DNA from: Macrotrachela quadricornifera
Taxonomy: Eukaryota > Rotifera > Eurotatoria > Philodinida > Philodinidae
Direction: 5' to 3'
DNA: 64,000 nt
Assembly: GCA_022393335.1 (NCBI GenBank)
Contig: JAJEKB010020951.1
Coordinates: 659,380-723,379 of the forward strand
The position numbers and the translations under genes were made by a program. Below the pieces are notes generated by a model. The model was not told the DNA's origin, did no database searches, and worked only from the letters and a program-made list of their open reading frames with translations. Position 1 is the stretch's first letter. Each line of letters begins with the position of its first letter. Below, piece after piece: positions 11,245-23,155 of the stretch.

Positions 11245-13031
11245 TTAAACAAAATCTTCATCATCGTCTTCATTACAAAAAGATACATCAACACAAAGAT
11301 TTTCCTTTTGTTCTTCTGAACTAGATTGCTCAAACACAGGAGCGCCTCCTGGAACATCATTGAAAAAAGGAATAGCATAGTTTTGATAGAATTTTTTTAA
11401 AAAAGGAATATTTTTCAGAACCCAATTTTGGCAAGGAAAGATTCTGTCTATACTTAAACCTTTGAATGTAAAAACAATAAAATCACATCAGGATGATTGA
11501 ATCAAAAAAAGTTGTGTTTGAACCTGATGAAAATAAGCATGGTTTTTTTTAATTTCGGAAATCCTCTATCATTTTCTGCGAAGAAGTTTTTTAAAACAGC
11601 TGCTTGACTTGGTTTAAGAAAGCAAGCAAAATAAGGACATTTAACTTCTGCAATACCGAAAGTGACCTTGTCTCCTTCACACCAACGGATTTTGGCATTA
11701 GGTGTCGCCCCTAGCCAAAAATAGTCTGGTTGTGTGACGAAGCCAAAGGCAAAAATTTCTACTTGAAAACTGTTCGACATCATGGCTTTTTTATATTCGT
11801 TTAAAGCTTTTGATTCATTTTCAATTCCATGATGTACTGAACAAGGAATAGCAGAAATTTTAGGACCAATGAAAGAGTTAAATAAATTTCGTACGAAGCA
11901 ATCAGTAGGTGCGCGGACACGATTCAAAATAGAGCCCACTTGTGAAGCTGAAATACGTTTCGTATGTGTATCACGCCACTGCTGACTGCTTCGTTATCCT
12001 GTTGTATTTGCTTCTAAGGCAACTGAATCAACATAGCTTACCACAATATCCATTGACCACCATACATCATTATTTGAAAGTCTTAATTCATTTAATGATG
12101 GCATGGGTTTCAAAGGAAATGAAGGATAGTTGTTATTATCTTCGTGGTAACTAGGTTGATTACAGTCTGCAATCAAAAAAAGAATATCTGTGTCCGTATG
12201 TTCATGTTGATGTATAGCTAACGAGCTGATCGAATACGTCGGTCCAAAATTAGTGTTGATTGTTGTAAGAGGCTGTTGTTGTTGTTGTTCGATGGCATGA
12301 TCAAGAAGAGTAGAAAATGGAAGATTAAGTGTGTCACGACTAATTTTTAATTGCTTTAAAATGTTTAATTCAGGTGGAGAACGAAGATCTGGCGCACAAG
12401 CTCGATAAAGAGGTTCTTTCAGAGTAATGTTCGATAAAGAAATAGTTGATTTGTTTGAAGTTCGACGATGAACAGTTTAATTCATTTCTGTTGCTGCAAT
12501 ATTGCCCATATTATTTGGTTTTGGTGCCCTCCATGAGCATGCACCGATGGTTGAGGAAAAATCTTCATCGAGCAAAAAATCAAGTTTTCGAAGTTGATAT
12601 GACGTCAATCGATATAAAATGGAGCATACATGGCTGCAGAAGCCAGAGTTCCCATATTTACAGTCACATCGTCCGATGAAACTTAATAAACCTTCAAGAA
12701 AAAAAGATTTCATTACAAATCTTTCAGGTAAAAATATAAAATTACACTCATCAGGTTTATTTAAATCGGCAAAACTAATTTTAACGCAATAAGCGCTTTG
12801 TTCTGACATACTGTGTTTAACATTCGACGTAATATCAGCTGTAGAGCCATCAGTTTTGAAAATGATTCTCAAGATATGTCTCTTTTCGGAATGTAATGCG
12901 TAAGATTCTACATTCACCATCGAATTCTTCATGTTTGTTAGCTGTTCCACCACAATTTTATTAAGATCGTCTTTGATATATTTTTCAATATCACTGAAGC
13001 TGAGCTTCGGCAATCAACGTAAATCAGACAT
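11245..13031 (-). pseudogene. SWIM zinc finger + YqaJ-type nuclease, multiply disrupted
   Basis: Reading on the minus strand from ATG at 13031 gives one protein-like frame with several lesions: TGA at 13014-13016, TAA at 12477-12479, TGA at 11488-11490, and one-base shifts in homopolymers near 11550 and near 11395. A 60-bp GT-AG intron fits at 11982-12041. The N-terminal part has a SWIM finger CDCKYGNSGFCSHVC (CxCx6CxH) followed by a Cys-x-Trp stretch. The C-terminal part is a YqaJ/lambda-exonuclease-like domain: KRISASQVG, HGIENESKALNEY, PDYFWLGATPN, and GIAEVKCPY with catalytic Glu and Lys; then, past the first shift, HAYFHQVQTQL. SWIM plus YqaJ proteins are often transposon-linked in invertebrates. 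Homopolymer errors in the assembly could explain the two shifts, but not the three stops. Confidence 0.8.
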
Positions 13032-14040
13032 GTTTTTCTCAATACACAACTTCGAAATGAGTGATATAGATGAAAGAAGACAGAATGTCTGCCTTACTAT
13101 GTAGAAAAAAAATGTGGTGGTGCTAGACGTCGGCCTTCACACATGCTTCTCTATTCTCTTTCTCTTTTCTTTATGTCTGAGAGACATCTGCGTTTCTAGA
13201 CATCGTCTAGAGGAGTAAAAAAAGAGAGACATGTGTTCATAAGTCTATGGTATATGAAAATGATGAATTCGAGTTTGTTCAGTGAATGTTAGAAATATTT
13301 TGACTGTTTAACTTTAATATTTTAACCGATTTCTAACTCTTGAAGCCGTAAAACTTACAATAATGAAATTTGTTACTAAAAAAAATAGAAAAAAGCGTTA
13401 AAATACAGAGGAGTTTTCTGAAGATCCCCTAGAAAACCAAGATCACGTAGTATATGAGAATTGCCAAACCTCTACGTTTGTTCAGCTTTCAATTCTCTAT
13501 CAAATGATACTTGAATCAACTTTCTATCATCTGCCTGTGTTTAGTTATTTGACATGAAAAAAAAATGCAACTTCCAAAAATTGGGCAATCCATATTAAAA
13601 CTCAAGTTTTGTTTTAAAGACTCAATTTTTTTTTCAAAATGTCCATCTTCTAACGCTGAATGCGAATATCAAATTAGAAAGTTTCTTCGAATTCTAGATT
13701 TTTATAAAAACTCAGTTTTTTCAACATCTATAGCTGAAAACCTGTGGTTTTCTGGAAACCCAACTTCCGAGCGTTTTGAAGAAAACTTTCTATAGGCAAA
13801 AAGAAAGAGCATGTCGAAAAACCCTTACAAACCAGAAGACAGCTCAATGTGTTCAGTCGTTATCAAGATGGTTTTCTTATGTAACACGCCTATTCATTAT
13901 AAAATAGTTATTAATCCGTTTTCTTTTTGTTTTATTACTTATAACTAAATGCTAGAAAAGACAGATACCGCTTGCAAATACTAAACTGGCTTGCTTTTTC
14001 TGTGGTTAAAGCGAAAAATGAAAACTAAATACATAATATG
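13032..14040. other. Non-coding AT-rich stretch
   Basis: Contains degenerate direct repetition of AGAAAACC/GTTTTCT-type words (13380-13800). No gene seen. Confidence 0.35.
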
Positions 14041-14280
14041 CTTTAGGCGCGGCCATCGGGCAGACATACTACTTAGAGAGGCGGATGCGGACCGGCTTCC
14101 AGACGAACATATTACAAAACGAGACGGACCGTCCCCAAAATTGTGTTTGGGGGGCGTAGGCGCTAAAAATCCGCGCCATATTCGACTTCAAGACAGTGCG
14201 GTCCGCCTCCGCGCTCGCGATGCACGTCTCTGTAATAGACATTCGAACAATTTTACTGTATAGGCTGTCCTGCCGCTCTC

Positions 14281-14560
14281 ACGTCGATCGGTTGGCGGCG
14301 ACTTTCAGAAGTTGGAGACATTGGCCCTCAAACGAGATCAACGTGAGATCTGGTTGGCCAATACGATGTGCGGCATGTACACGGTCAAAATTAATGGTGA
14401 AACGAAAGGAGCATATGTCACGCTCGAAGAAGCGCATGAGGATGCGGAGATCGAGTAGGCGGACGAGGAGACGGAGCGGTCGATTGAAATGGTGAACTAT
14501 CGACCACAAACACCATCAACATCATCCACATCATCGATACCACCACCCACACCAGCATAA
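14281..14560 (+). pseudogene. GC-rich coding relic with an in-frame TAG
   Basis: A GC-rich island (about 14041-14600) sits in AT-rich DNA. One plus-strand frame stays protein-like: it includes QREIWLANTMCGMYTVKING and VTLEEAHEDAEIE, meets TAG at 14456-14458, then continues in the same frame with DEETERSIEMVNYRPQ and a Ser/Thr/Pro tail to TAA at 14558-14560. The acidic and proline-rich C-terminus and continued frame suggest a real former coding end. I do not recognise the family. A T-rich tract follows at about 14628-14700. Could be an imported or retrotransposed fragment. Confidence 0.5.
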
Positions 14561-14964
14561 CCATGAACACTACCGACACCCGCTCCAGCCGATAGACTCT
14601 AGCCCTCTTTGGCATATCAGCTGTGTGTGTTTTTTTTTCTTTTTTTTTTCTTGTTCTTATTGTTCTTGTTGTTCTTGTTGTAGTTCTCTTTCTTTTTTAT
14701 TATTCAAGCATTTTTCGTTAAATAAATTGACTGCAAAGCTATAAACGTTGACTATTCTTTTTTAACATTCCACTTTCAACTCAGTTCAAAATGCTACTTG
14801 CCAAATACGATCATATAATTATTTTAAAACGAGAAATGTCTATTTGCTTCTGTAGAAGGATTCAATACAAACACCGACGATTATAATAACCTAAATTCTT
14901 TTTTTGGGAGACAACTCAAGCCCCCCTCCTCGTGGCGTCTCCTGCACTCTAAAAAAAATTAGTG

Positions 14965-16640
14965 TTCTACCGAACTTAAAAGGTTTTCTATATGGTATGC
15001 GAAACCATTGATAGTTCTGTGACATGTCCACAGAACCAGCAGCGGTTTCGCAGTCTGCCGAGAGGTTTAGCCTATTTTCTACAAAACTATTCCTAGTTTC
15101 GTAGACCATTTGATGGTTCAGGTTTTTTTACACCATACCATCGATGGTGTGTCAGTTTTTAAAAAGTTCAGGATATTTTAAACTAAACCAGACATGGTTT
15201 CGTTTAAACATCAAAGATTTAGTATGGGTTACTCGAAACCAATAATAAGTCCCTGGATCCTGAAAGGCTCGGTAAAATTTATACGAAACCCTTCGAAGTT
15301 TCGTATGTCACTTGAAGGTTCAGCAGATTCGATACTAATTAGCTCTAAGTTTCGTATAACATACACGAATTTTTAAAAGCATCGAAAATTCATCAAAAGT
15401 TCAGCATGTTCACTACTAAACTTCTGATGGTTCTGTAGATCATCCATTGAACCAATGGCAGTTCATTTACTTTTTCAAAGGTTCAGTATAATTCATGCGA
15501 AACCTTTTATCATTCTATTGTTCCACTAAAGGTTTGGTTTATCTACACGGAATGATTCACAGTTTAGCTTGAACCCTTGAGGGTTACGTATAACTTATAC
15601 AAAACGATACATAGTTCAAGAAGAGCAGTACAGGTTTTGCACGCATAATACCGAATATTCTGTAGCTCCGTGGATTTAATACTGGTTTTATGCATTTTTT
15701 ACCGAACAAATCTTACTTCTTTTCATTTCGAAATAGTTTCGTACTTTCTACACAAAACCTTCTAGAATTTGGTACATTATAAGAAGGTTTCGTTTTCATC
15801 ATACATAGCCATTTCTAGTTTCGAATACTTGTAAGTAGTTAAGTACTGCTTTTCCGAAACTATGAATGGTTTCGTAGACTGGCACAAGGTCTGACAAAAT
15901 TTTCCCCAAACTATTATTAGTTTCGTACAGTCGCCCAAAGTTCGGCAAAATTTATACAAAACTATCAGTTGTTCCGTGTAATGACTCAAGGATTGGGAAA
16001 GATTATGCTAAACCATCAATCGTTTCGTATACTTGCGAATGATTGGATACAGCCTTTGTGAAACGACCATTAGTTTCGTATACTCACTCATGGCTTGGCC
16101 AAATTAATATTAAACTGGCAATGGTTTCGTATAGTGATCTATGATTTGGCAAAATTTATACCGAACTGCCACTGGTTTCGTATGGTGGCCTCAGATTTGG
16201 CAAAATTTATGCCAAACTTTTAATGGGTTTGTCTGATGGCACCTGGTTCAACAAAATTTATACGATGCTGTGAATGGATTCGTATGACGGCTCAGGGTTC
16301 AGCAGAAATTGTACCAAACTAACGATAATTTCGTATGGCGGCTCAAGATTCTGTAAACTTTATGCCAAACTATCAATGGTTTCGTATAGTGACCTGAGGT
16401 TTGGCAAAATTTATTCTAAACTGTCAGTCGTGTCGTACGACAGTTCAAGGTTAGACAAAAGTGATACAGAACTATAACTGGATTCGTGTAGGGTCTCAAT
16501 GTTTGGCAGAACTTATGCCAAACTATGAAAAATTTGGAAATCTACTACCTGGTAAAGCATAGCTTCTACGAAACGATCAACCATTTCGTGAAGATTATTT
16601 GAGTTCAGTACAATTTTTACCGAACGACCTATAGATGTCG
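14965..16640. repeat. Degenerate satellite, unit about 52 bp, about 32 copies
   Basis: Period near 52 bp with the shared words TGGTTTCGTAT, GGTTTGGCAAAATTTAT and CCAAACT. Copies differ strongly (roughly 65-85% alike by eye), so the array is old. Each unit contains TTTCGTA and its near complement TACGAAAC, so single units can pair with neighbours. No gene is present. Confidence 0.85.
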
Positions 16641-17321
16641 GCCGTTGATTTAACGGATCGAGAGCACTCAGAGCGATCGTATCTATTTTTCATGTTTATT
16701 TCGTTGTCTGCAGCTGAAATGTTCGAAAAATGGGCCGATGATTTGCCGAATACAATGAGGGACAATTTTTATTCATAATTGTATCTGATAATAAAAATTC
16801 GAGATCTGTCACTGATAGGTATGTTTAAGGCGTCAAGTTTTCGTTCATTTGAAAAGATCGTAGCCAAAAGTTGTAATGGAATACACCAGCAATGAAGAAG
16901 AGATAAATTTGCAGGGGTCTAGTTCATACGCCGAAGGCAATAGTAAACTGATACATGATTTCATTAATCTCAGAGAAAAAATACTGAGCGCCTAGGAAGT
17001 CTGCGAAATAACTGATACAATGGAAAGAATTCTGTGATAAGAGTAGGAGCAAATAACGATATAAAAAGTAACACGATAGGCGTATAAAATATATAAATAC
17101 TTATGTTGCCGATTTAGAAATAATCTTGAGAGTGAAATGAATAGATTCGTATGTAAACTAGATACTTGTGGTGCATTGTGATAATGGTCCACATCGTTAG
17201 TAAAAGTTTCTCAAGATGTATAATAAACTCAACGTTTAATAAAACAGATAACGGTACTTATAAGTCCATTAACGATTTATTTGAATATTGATGGGTTGAC
17301 TACGTTCACAGTTTCTACTTT
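16641..17321. other. Non-coding spacer
   Basis: Nothing recognisable; AT-rich with short chance ORFs only. Confidence 0.3.
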
Positions 17322-17633
17322 TAGGAAGAGAATGGTCAAAAATGACGGATTTTCCCCCACGCTGCGAATGGTATAAAACGAAAGTACTTCATGAGTAAAT
17401 CACAAATGCCATCCTTGTTTGTTAAAATTTTTTCCTTTTATTTTTGGTGTTTTCCAGTGTCAAGCGCACCAATAAGACACAGATCTAAGCACTAGATACT
17501 AGAAAACACGAAAAATAAAAAGAAAAAATTTTGACAAACGGGCATGGGATTTGCGATTTACTCATCAAGTACGGTCGTTTTATACCATTTCGAGCGTGGG
17601 GAAAAATCCGTCATTTTTGACCATCTTCTTTAG
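17322..17633. mobile_element. 312-bp near-perfect hairpin element
   Basis: The left half starts TAGGAAGAGAATGGTCAAAA; the right half ends TTTTGACCATCTTCTTTAGG. Arms of about 145 bp pair almost throughout, with GTCATTTTTGACC and the CCCACGCT/AGCGTGGGG blocks conserved and a short loop near 17480. No ORF. Flanking duplication unclear. Confidence 0.75.
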
Positions 17634-17661
17634 GATGAACCTTGACCTAACGTCCGCATTA

Positions 17662-17800
17662 ATGAACAAAGACTATCCGGCTGGATCAGTAAACAAAGGT
17701 CGTTCGGCTGGCTCAATGAACAAAGGTCGTCAGGCTGGTTGAATGAACCAAGGCCGTCCGTCCGCATCGGTAAAGACTGTCCGTCATTCTGGATCATCCA
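17662..17800 (+). repeat. About 30-bp tandem repeat, four to five units
   Basis: Units share CAATGAACAAAGGTCGTC and CGGCTGG. They begin 30 bp after the hairpin element. The frame reads as repeated Met-Asn-Lys-Gly-Arg-x-Ala-Gly, but this is a by-product of the repeat and not a supported gene. Confidence 0.7.
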
Positions 17801-17937
17801 ACAATGATCATCATTGCCATATCGGTCTAGTCAACTTTATCCGCCCGCATAAATAGGAGACTTTTCTTAGAATATCGTCATTTGGTTAAATGTTAGGGTA
17901 GGAGTCATTTGCTTTTCGGGTGGTCTCCTGCTAATCC

Positions 17938-17962
17938 ATATATATATATATATATATATATA
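17938..17962. repeat. (TA)n microsatellite
   Basis: An uninterrupted TA run of about 12 units. Confidence 0.95.
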
Positions 17963-18416
17963 TCGACAATAAAATCTGCAGGTAAATTGATTAGTTTTAA
18001 CGTTTTTACTGCCTTGTTTGTATATAGGTTTATATTAAGAACAATGACTGATATTAATGTCAAGTCGAATATCAATAGTTCGCCTCATATCTGATTGTAA
18101 AGTAAGTTTATCTTTGGTTTAATTTTATTGGCTTTTGTTGTTGTTGTAGATTGAACGGCACTTCGATATCGATTTTTGTGCGTGAGGTAAGCTGAATTCT
18201 AAAAACTAATCTTTTTTTCTCTGTTGTAGAATTAAATGAATATGAATGTCTGATCTACGGATATGAATAAATGCTCTGGAAGTAAGTTGACAACTTTGAA
18301 GTATTGTCTATGGATTTCTGTTATAGATTGATGTCAAATATGGAACTGGGTGTATTTGCAAGAAATGGATGCATGTATGAAATTGAGTGACATTTTGGGC
18401 GCCACTCCAATCAACA
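17963..18416. other. Spacer before the 686-bp element
   Basis: AT-rich, no gene seen. Confidence 0.3.
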
Positions 18417-19102
18417 CATTGGGCACGATGGGGCCCACCGGTGGGTCCCACCATATTTTAGCAAGAAAATTCATAGAAGAACGCTTTTTCCTCTTTTATT
18501 CTTATGCGGGAGGTTATAAATAATGGACGAGCTTGTTCCCCTTCTCTATTTCTAAAACCATTTATTACACAGCATAATACTTCTCGTTAAAACCATCAAG
18601 ACAAAAAACATTCCACAATCAGGACAAAAAGTTTTTATGCCAGACGGGTGAGTCTATCTCGTCATCAGTCATTTCTTCGTCGGAACTTCTAAATTCAAGA
18701 TGCATTCTATCAAAATCATCATCCAAACAGCTCACTTCACTTAGTGAGCTAGCGCTTTCTTCTGTATCAGTTTCTTTAAACGACATGTGCAATATTCCAC
18801 AATTTCGATCGGCTTTATATACAAAACGACAAAGAGACAAGAATAAGGAAGAAAAACCCAGAAATTTCCTCCTTTTTCTCGCACGTGCTATATATGATAC
18901 GAAAAGGAACGAAAAATTAATTCGGGAAATTCCCAGTTGCTCGCAAAAAGTGATTTATTACGTGGTGATACAAAGAAGAGAACGATAAATAATCTGTAGA
19001 AGATAGTGAAGAGGTCATTAAGTGCATTTATAGAAGTTAACTGCCCATGAAAATGAACATTTCGCAAAAATTTTCTAAAAAAACTGAATCGTGCCCAATG
19101 TG
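18417..19102. mobile_element. 686-bp DNA element with perfect 15-bp inverted ends
   Basis: CACATTGGGCACGAT at 18417-18431 is the exact reverse complement of 19088-19102. Just inside the left end is a GC-rich palindrome, GGGGCCCACCGGTGGGTCCC. The element carries a short acidic ORF (18619-18786, minus). No transposase core is present, so it is a non-autonomous or internally deleted copy. Superfamily uncertain; no clear target duplication. Confidence 0.7.
18619..18786 (-). CDS. Small acidic 55-aa ORF inside the 686-bp element
   Basis: ATG at 18786, stop at 18619. Rich in Glu, Asp and Ser (TDTEESASSLSE, SSDEEMTDDEID), ending PVWHKNFLS. Acidic leaders of this kind begin piggyBac-like and some hAT transposases, so it may be the remnant N-terminus of this element's own transposase. 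That is inference from composition only. Confidence 0.35.
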   Translation of the reverse strand: MSFKETDTEESASSLSEVSCLDDDFDRMHLEFRSSDEEMTDDEIDSPVWHKNFLS

Positions 19103-19968
19103 ATAATCAGATGAATTTTTAATTTCTGATAGTATTTTTTAACCCAACTCGATAAATTCTATCAACAAAACCTATTTGGGATCTGAAAATATTTACACAA
19201 AACGCTTCATGATGACACAGAAATATAATATTATACATAAAAAGATTAGAAAAAATAGGTAATGTGATCATATGCAAATTGTCCCTTAAGTAATTGACAC
19301 GATTCATGTTAGTAATGTACTATCAATAAATGAAAGAATTATATTTCAAAACATACATCATTAACAGGATATGCAAGAGAACAAGAGTGAGCAGTGATTG
19401 GCTCAAACATAATCGCAGACGGTTCACAACACTGATCAATACAACTCTTGCTTTCTCTTTCATTTTCACATTTTCTCCCGTGTGTTAAATCTCATTTTGT
19501 CCCCTTCACCCTATGTATTGTTGTTCCTTCCTTATCATTCTTTGTTTAACCTTGTACAACGATTTGGAAAGATGGAATCGATAGTGAGCCGATCGCTAAC
19601 TTCTTCTACTTTAGTCTAACTCCTTAATTCACAGTATATTCTCATGCCTTTGCTCGAAATGTATGACTTAATGAAGGACAACATATCTATATTGTCTGAA
19701 AAAAATTCTATAAAAATCACAGTTCAAGAAGAAAATATTTTAGCATACCAATAAGAAAATCTAACATCAGATATGCTTCGCTTATGTTTTGTATTTTTTC
19801 TCTATTACTTGTTTTTGTCTAGACAAATAATATATATTTTCACATCTGAAAAAAACAATTTGAATTTGTTTCACAATCAATTCAAACGCTAGTTGTCATG
19901 TCCGGGTAACTGCTTTTGACATCTAGACATGTTCGAAAATAAATCAATTTATCAACTTATTTCTACAG
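19103..19968. other. Region upstream of the EGF-type gene
   Basis: AT-rich. A 5' exon with the start codon of the downstream gene probably lies here, but no candidate stood out. Confidence 0.35.
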
Positions 19969-22012
19969 TTTCACGTGGCTATTTTGGTTGGGATTTTGCT
20001 GTTGCTGGTGTATAATTGTGACTGGAGGCAAAACAGTGATTGTAGTCGATTCATCAAGCTCAGAAGGAGATTTACCAATGAAAAATAAAAGTATCTTGAA
20101 CTCTTTATTTTGTATATTTTAAACTATATTTGTTAATTTATTATTAAATTCTAGTCGATTGTAGACTTTTATAGTGATTATCTTATAATGTACCTTTGAA
20201 AATCTAATTTTTTTACTTAAAGAGGATGTCACCATCCTTCAAAAACTATAATTGTTACACTAAAATTTCGATTTTCTAGTGAAATATTTATGCAACGATC
20301 GATTGATAGAATTCTTGCCTCAAACTTTGCCTATGATATGTTTCGTACTTATAAGACTTTTCTGATGATAAATGTTTAATTTTTGAATGTGTAATAACTC
20401 GAAAAGAAATCATTCATTTTGGCTGTAGTTATGAGAACGTTCCTATTAGTATGAGACAGTCTGATGAGTAAAATTTCAGATGAACACTCTATCTTTCGTC
20501 TCATGACACAGTCATAACTCAGAATGGATAATATATGGAGACGAATCATTTTACTTTTCTTCTAATGTCACTACGTTCGGCTTAAAAAATATAACATATT
20601 GTTACTTCTAGATCCTCGTTGTACGGATCATAAGAAAAATCAAGATGAAACTGATATTGACTGTGGTGGCATCAAATGTCCAAAATGTAACAACGAAATG
20701 ACTTGCAAAGCTGATTGTGACTGTGTCAGCAACATTTGCAAAAATGCTAAATGTGTTTGTGAGTATCAAATCTTTGTCAGTTTCAAATATAACAACTTTT
20801 CTTAATTCAGCATCTGAATCATGTGAAGACAAAATCAAAAATCAAGATGAGACTGACATTGATTGTGGTGGTACCAAATGTCGAAAGTGTGATGATACGA
20901 AGACTTGTAGTCAGTCATCAGATTGTGTCAGTGGTTTTTGTAATACCAATCATATTTGTACTCGTAAGTATTGAATCATTGAGAATGTCAAAAACTACAT
21001 ATGTGATTGCTTTTTATTCATTATGCCATTGAATCATATGAGTAGAAAACGAAGAAAAGAAAGAGACGATGTCCGTTTTGCTAATCAGTTAAACATCCTC
21101 ACATTCAATTTTCGATTTTTTCATTAAACGGCCTATGTGATTGTCCCACTCGTTATTAGAGATTTGTAATCTACCTCAGATTTATCTTGTCATTTTAGCT
21201 CAATTTACATGTAATCCTGAATGTAAGAATAATGGCACATGCATTAGCTGTAATAATTGCACATGTGCACCTGATTTCAGTGGCCCATCATGTGAAATTC
21301 GTACGTGTTCAATTTTTTTAAATTTCTACTCTGATTTCTGACTATTTCTCACTCTTCTTTTTTCCTAGAATCTACTGGCTTATGTCTCGATAACAATGCG
21401 TTTCAGGTAGCTCCAATTATATCCATCACATTCGGACATGGTTCAAATCATTATTCCAATGCTACACCTGCTGACTTTAATTTTGTCACAACATACGAGC
21501 AACGATTTGAACCTCCGACAAGTGATGGCTATTTTAGTTTTATCAATGCAGTTGAAGAGAACGGAAATGCATGGCATACGGGTGCATTGGATCATACACC
21601 AGACGACGTTGGTGGATACTTTTTTTGGATCAATGCAAACTATAAACCGGGTCAATTCTACAATGGCACAGTCAAGAATCTGTGTATTGGTCTACGTTAT
21701 GAACTTTCCGTTTACTTGGCTAATATTTGTGTATTAGGCGGAAAATGTGTAATTTTACCTAATGTTTTATTTGAAGTTCGTTCGACGGATGAAAAAAATA
21801 CATTACTTGCTCAATTAGCCACAGGAAGTATACCGGAATACACGAAAATGACCTGGATACAATATGGCCTTTCATTTGTAGCACCGAGCAGTTCGGTCAC
21901 CTTATTGATGATTTCTCATGCTCCCGGTGGCAACGGAAATGATGTAGCTTTTGATGATATTCAACTACGTGTTTGTTCCTTTAACGGCACTGGTCTTTGC
22001 CCTTCAAATTAA
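19969..22012 (+). CDS. Membrane/extracellular protein: two DxCGG cysteine modules, EGF-like domain, bacterial-type beta-sandwich
   Basis: Exons: 19969-20090 (tentative), 20612-20758, 20811-20963, 21199-21300, 21369-22012. All internal introns are phase 1, so modules are symmetric and shuffle-ready. Exon A encodes a hydrophobic stretch FTWLFWLGFCCWCIIV, probably a signal anchor; the start codon lies upstream and was not found. Exons B and C each encode one about 50-aa module with KNQDETDIDCGG and CxxC, a cysteine-rich repeat seen in many surface proteins. Exon D is an EGF-like domain (CNPECKNNGTC ending FSGPSCE). The last exon is a domain of about 200 aa with HTGALDHTPDDVGGYF, PGQFYNGTVKNLC and PGGNGNDVAFDDIQLR, which closely recalls extracellular domains of Bacteroidetes proteins. 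Likely a surface recognition or adhesion protein. Ends at TAA 22010-22012. Confidence 0.8.
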
Positions 22013-22480
22013 CACGCATAGAAACACTTCTCTAACTAACATTAAATATTCCATTATCTAATCAGACAATTCCATGACCTATGTTTTTCTGCTTCTTTCT
22101 CGCCTATGAGTGAATTGCGCTGGTATCGAACGATTTAACGAAGAAAGCCGGAAAAAATAAAAGTAAATAGAGAAAAAACAGAAGTCTTGCATTCAATAGA
22201 GCTTGATTTGTCATAGATGAACCAAATATTTTTTCAACTGTCAAGTTTTTTTTTTCGTTTACGAATTACATTGTTATAAAGTAAAAAATGCACAAACAAT
22301 TTGCACTGGCATTATACATATTTAAGCGTCTTATTTAAGATCAATAATCTATTTCACAATGTTCTGTCTATAAATGATTTTATTCTATAGTTCACTGCGT
22401 TCATCATAAATTTCATAATCAAAAATTTTGTCTGAATCTACTTCTCTCGTCAAGACTTTGATAGTCGTTAGACATATTGT
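22013..22480. other. Convergent spacer
   Basis: AT-rich, holds the 3' ends of both flanking genes. No other feature seen. Confidence 0.35.
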
Positions 22481-23155
22481 TTATTTGAGTTGATTAACTT
22501 GCAAATTTATTCGTTTAATTATTCCCGTACGAGTGTCTATTATCCATGTAGCATTCCATCGTTTATTTCCAGTTGCTCCATTCAAACAGACACCATTTCG
22601 ACCTTCTATAGTTGTTTCATTTCGTTTGTGATCAACGTTTGTCAAGTCATAATTTATTTCAAATGCGCCACCAGCCATTTTGACCCTCCATTTTTGTCCT
22701 TCATAAAACTTTTGTTCGGGTGTCATCAAACTTTCAGGTGTTGGAAATAGCATTCAAGCATAACCGTATGGATGATCTCGAGATCGAAAATCACCCGGTA
22801 CTTCTTCTTCTATTAATCGGTCGAAATACGGTCGCTTTAGTAGTAGATTTGATTCAGTTGTATTCTCTGGATCTAATTTTACTTTCACATTGATTATATG
22901 AATTATAGTTGTTTTGATTGCAGCAACTTGTTCGACACTATCAATTTCTTGTCGTTTAATAATTCGTTTCATATTTGAAAGATCATATAAAGTGTTGATA
23001 GTATGATAAAATAGTCGAAAATGTAGTTGTGGAAGAAATTTTAAATTGACGGACATTTTAGGTCCATGTTGAATATTTCCAAAATTAAAATGCCATTGCA
23101 ATGAGCCATCAAACATATTTTCTGTAACTTGTATAAACAGAAGAAAAATGAACAA
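22481..23155 (-). pseudogene. Protein of unknown function with a central in-frame TGA
   Basis: Two open stretches in the same frame, 23155-22754 and 22753-22481, are separated only by one TGA directly followed by ATG. The upstream part starts with a hydrophobic run (FIFLLFIQV), as in a signal peptide, then GSLQWHFNFGNIQHGPKMS. The downstream part has GQKWRVKMAGGAFEINYDLT and ends RINLQVNQLK. It looks secreted and glycosylatable (several NxT/S). There is no in-frame ATG before the hydrophobic run, so a 5' exon may be missing; the first in-frame ATG is at 23116. The family is not recognised. The TGA could be a true nonsense change, an assembly error, or the border between two products. Confidence 0.55.
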
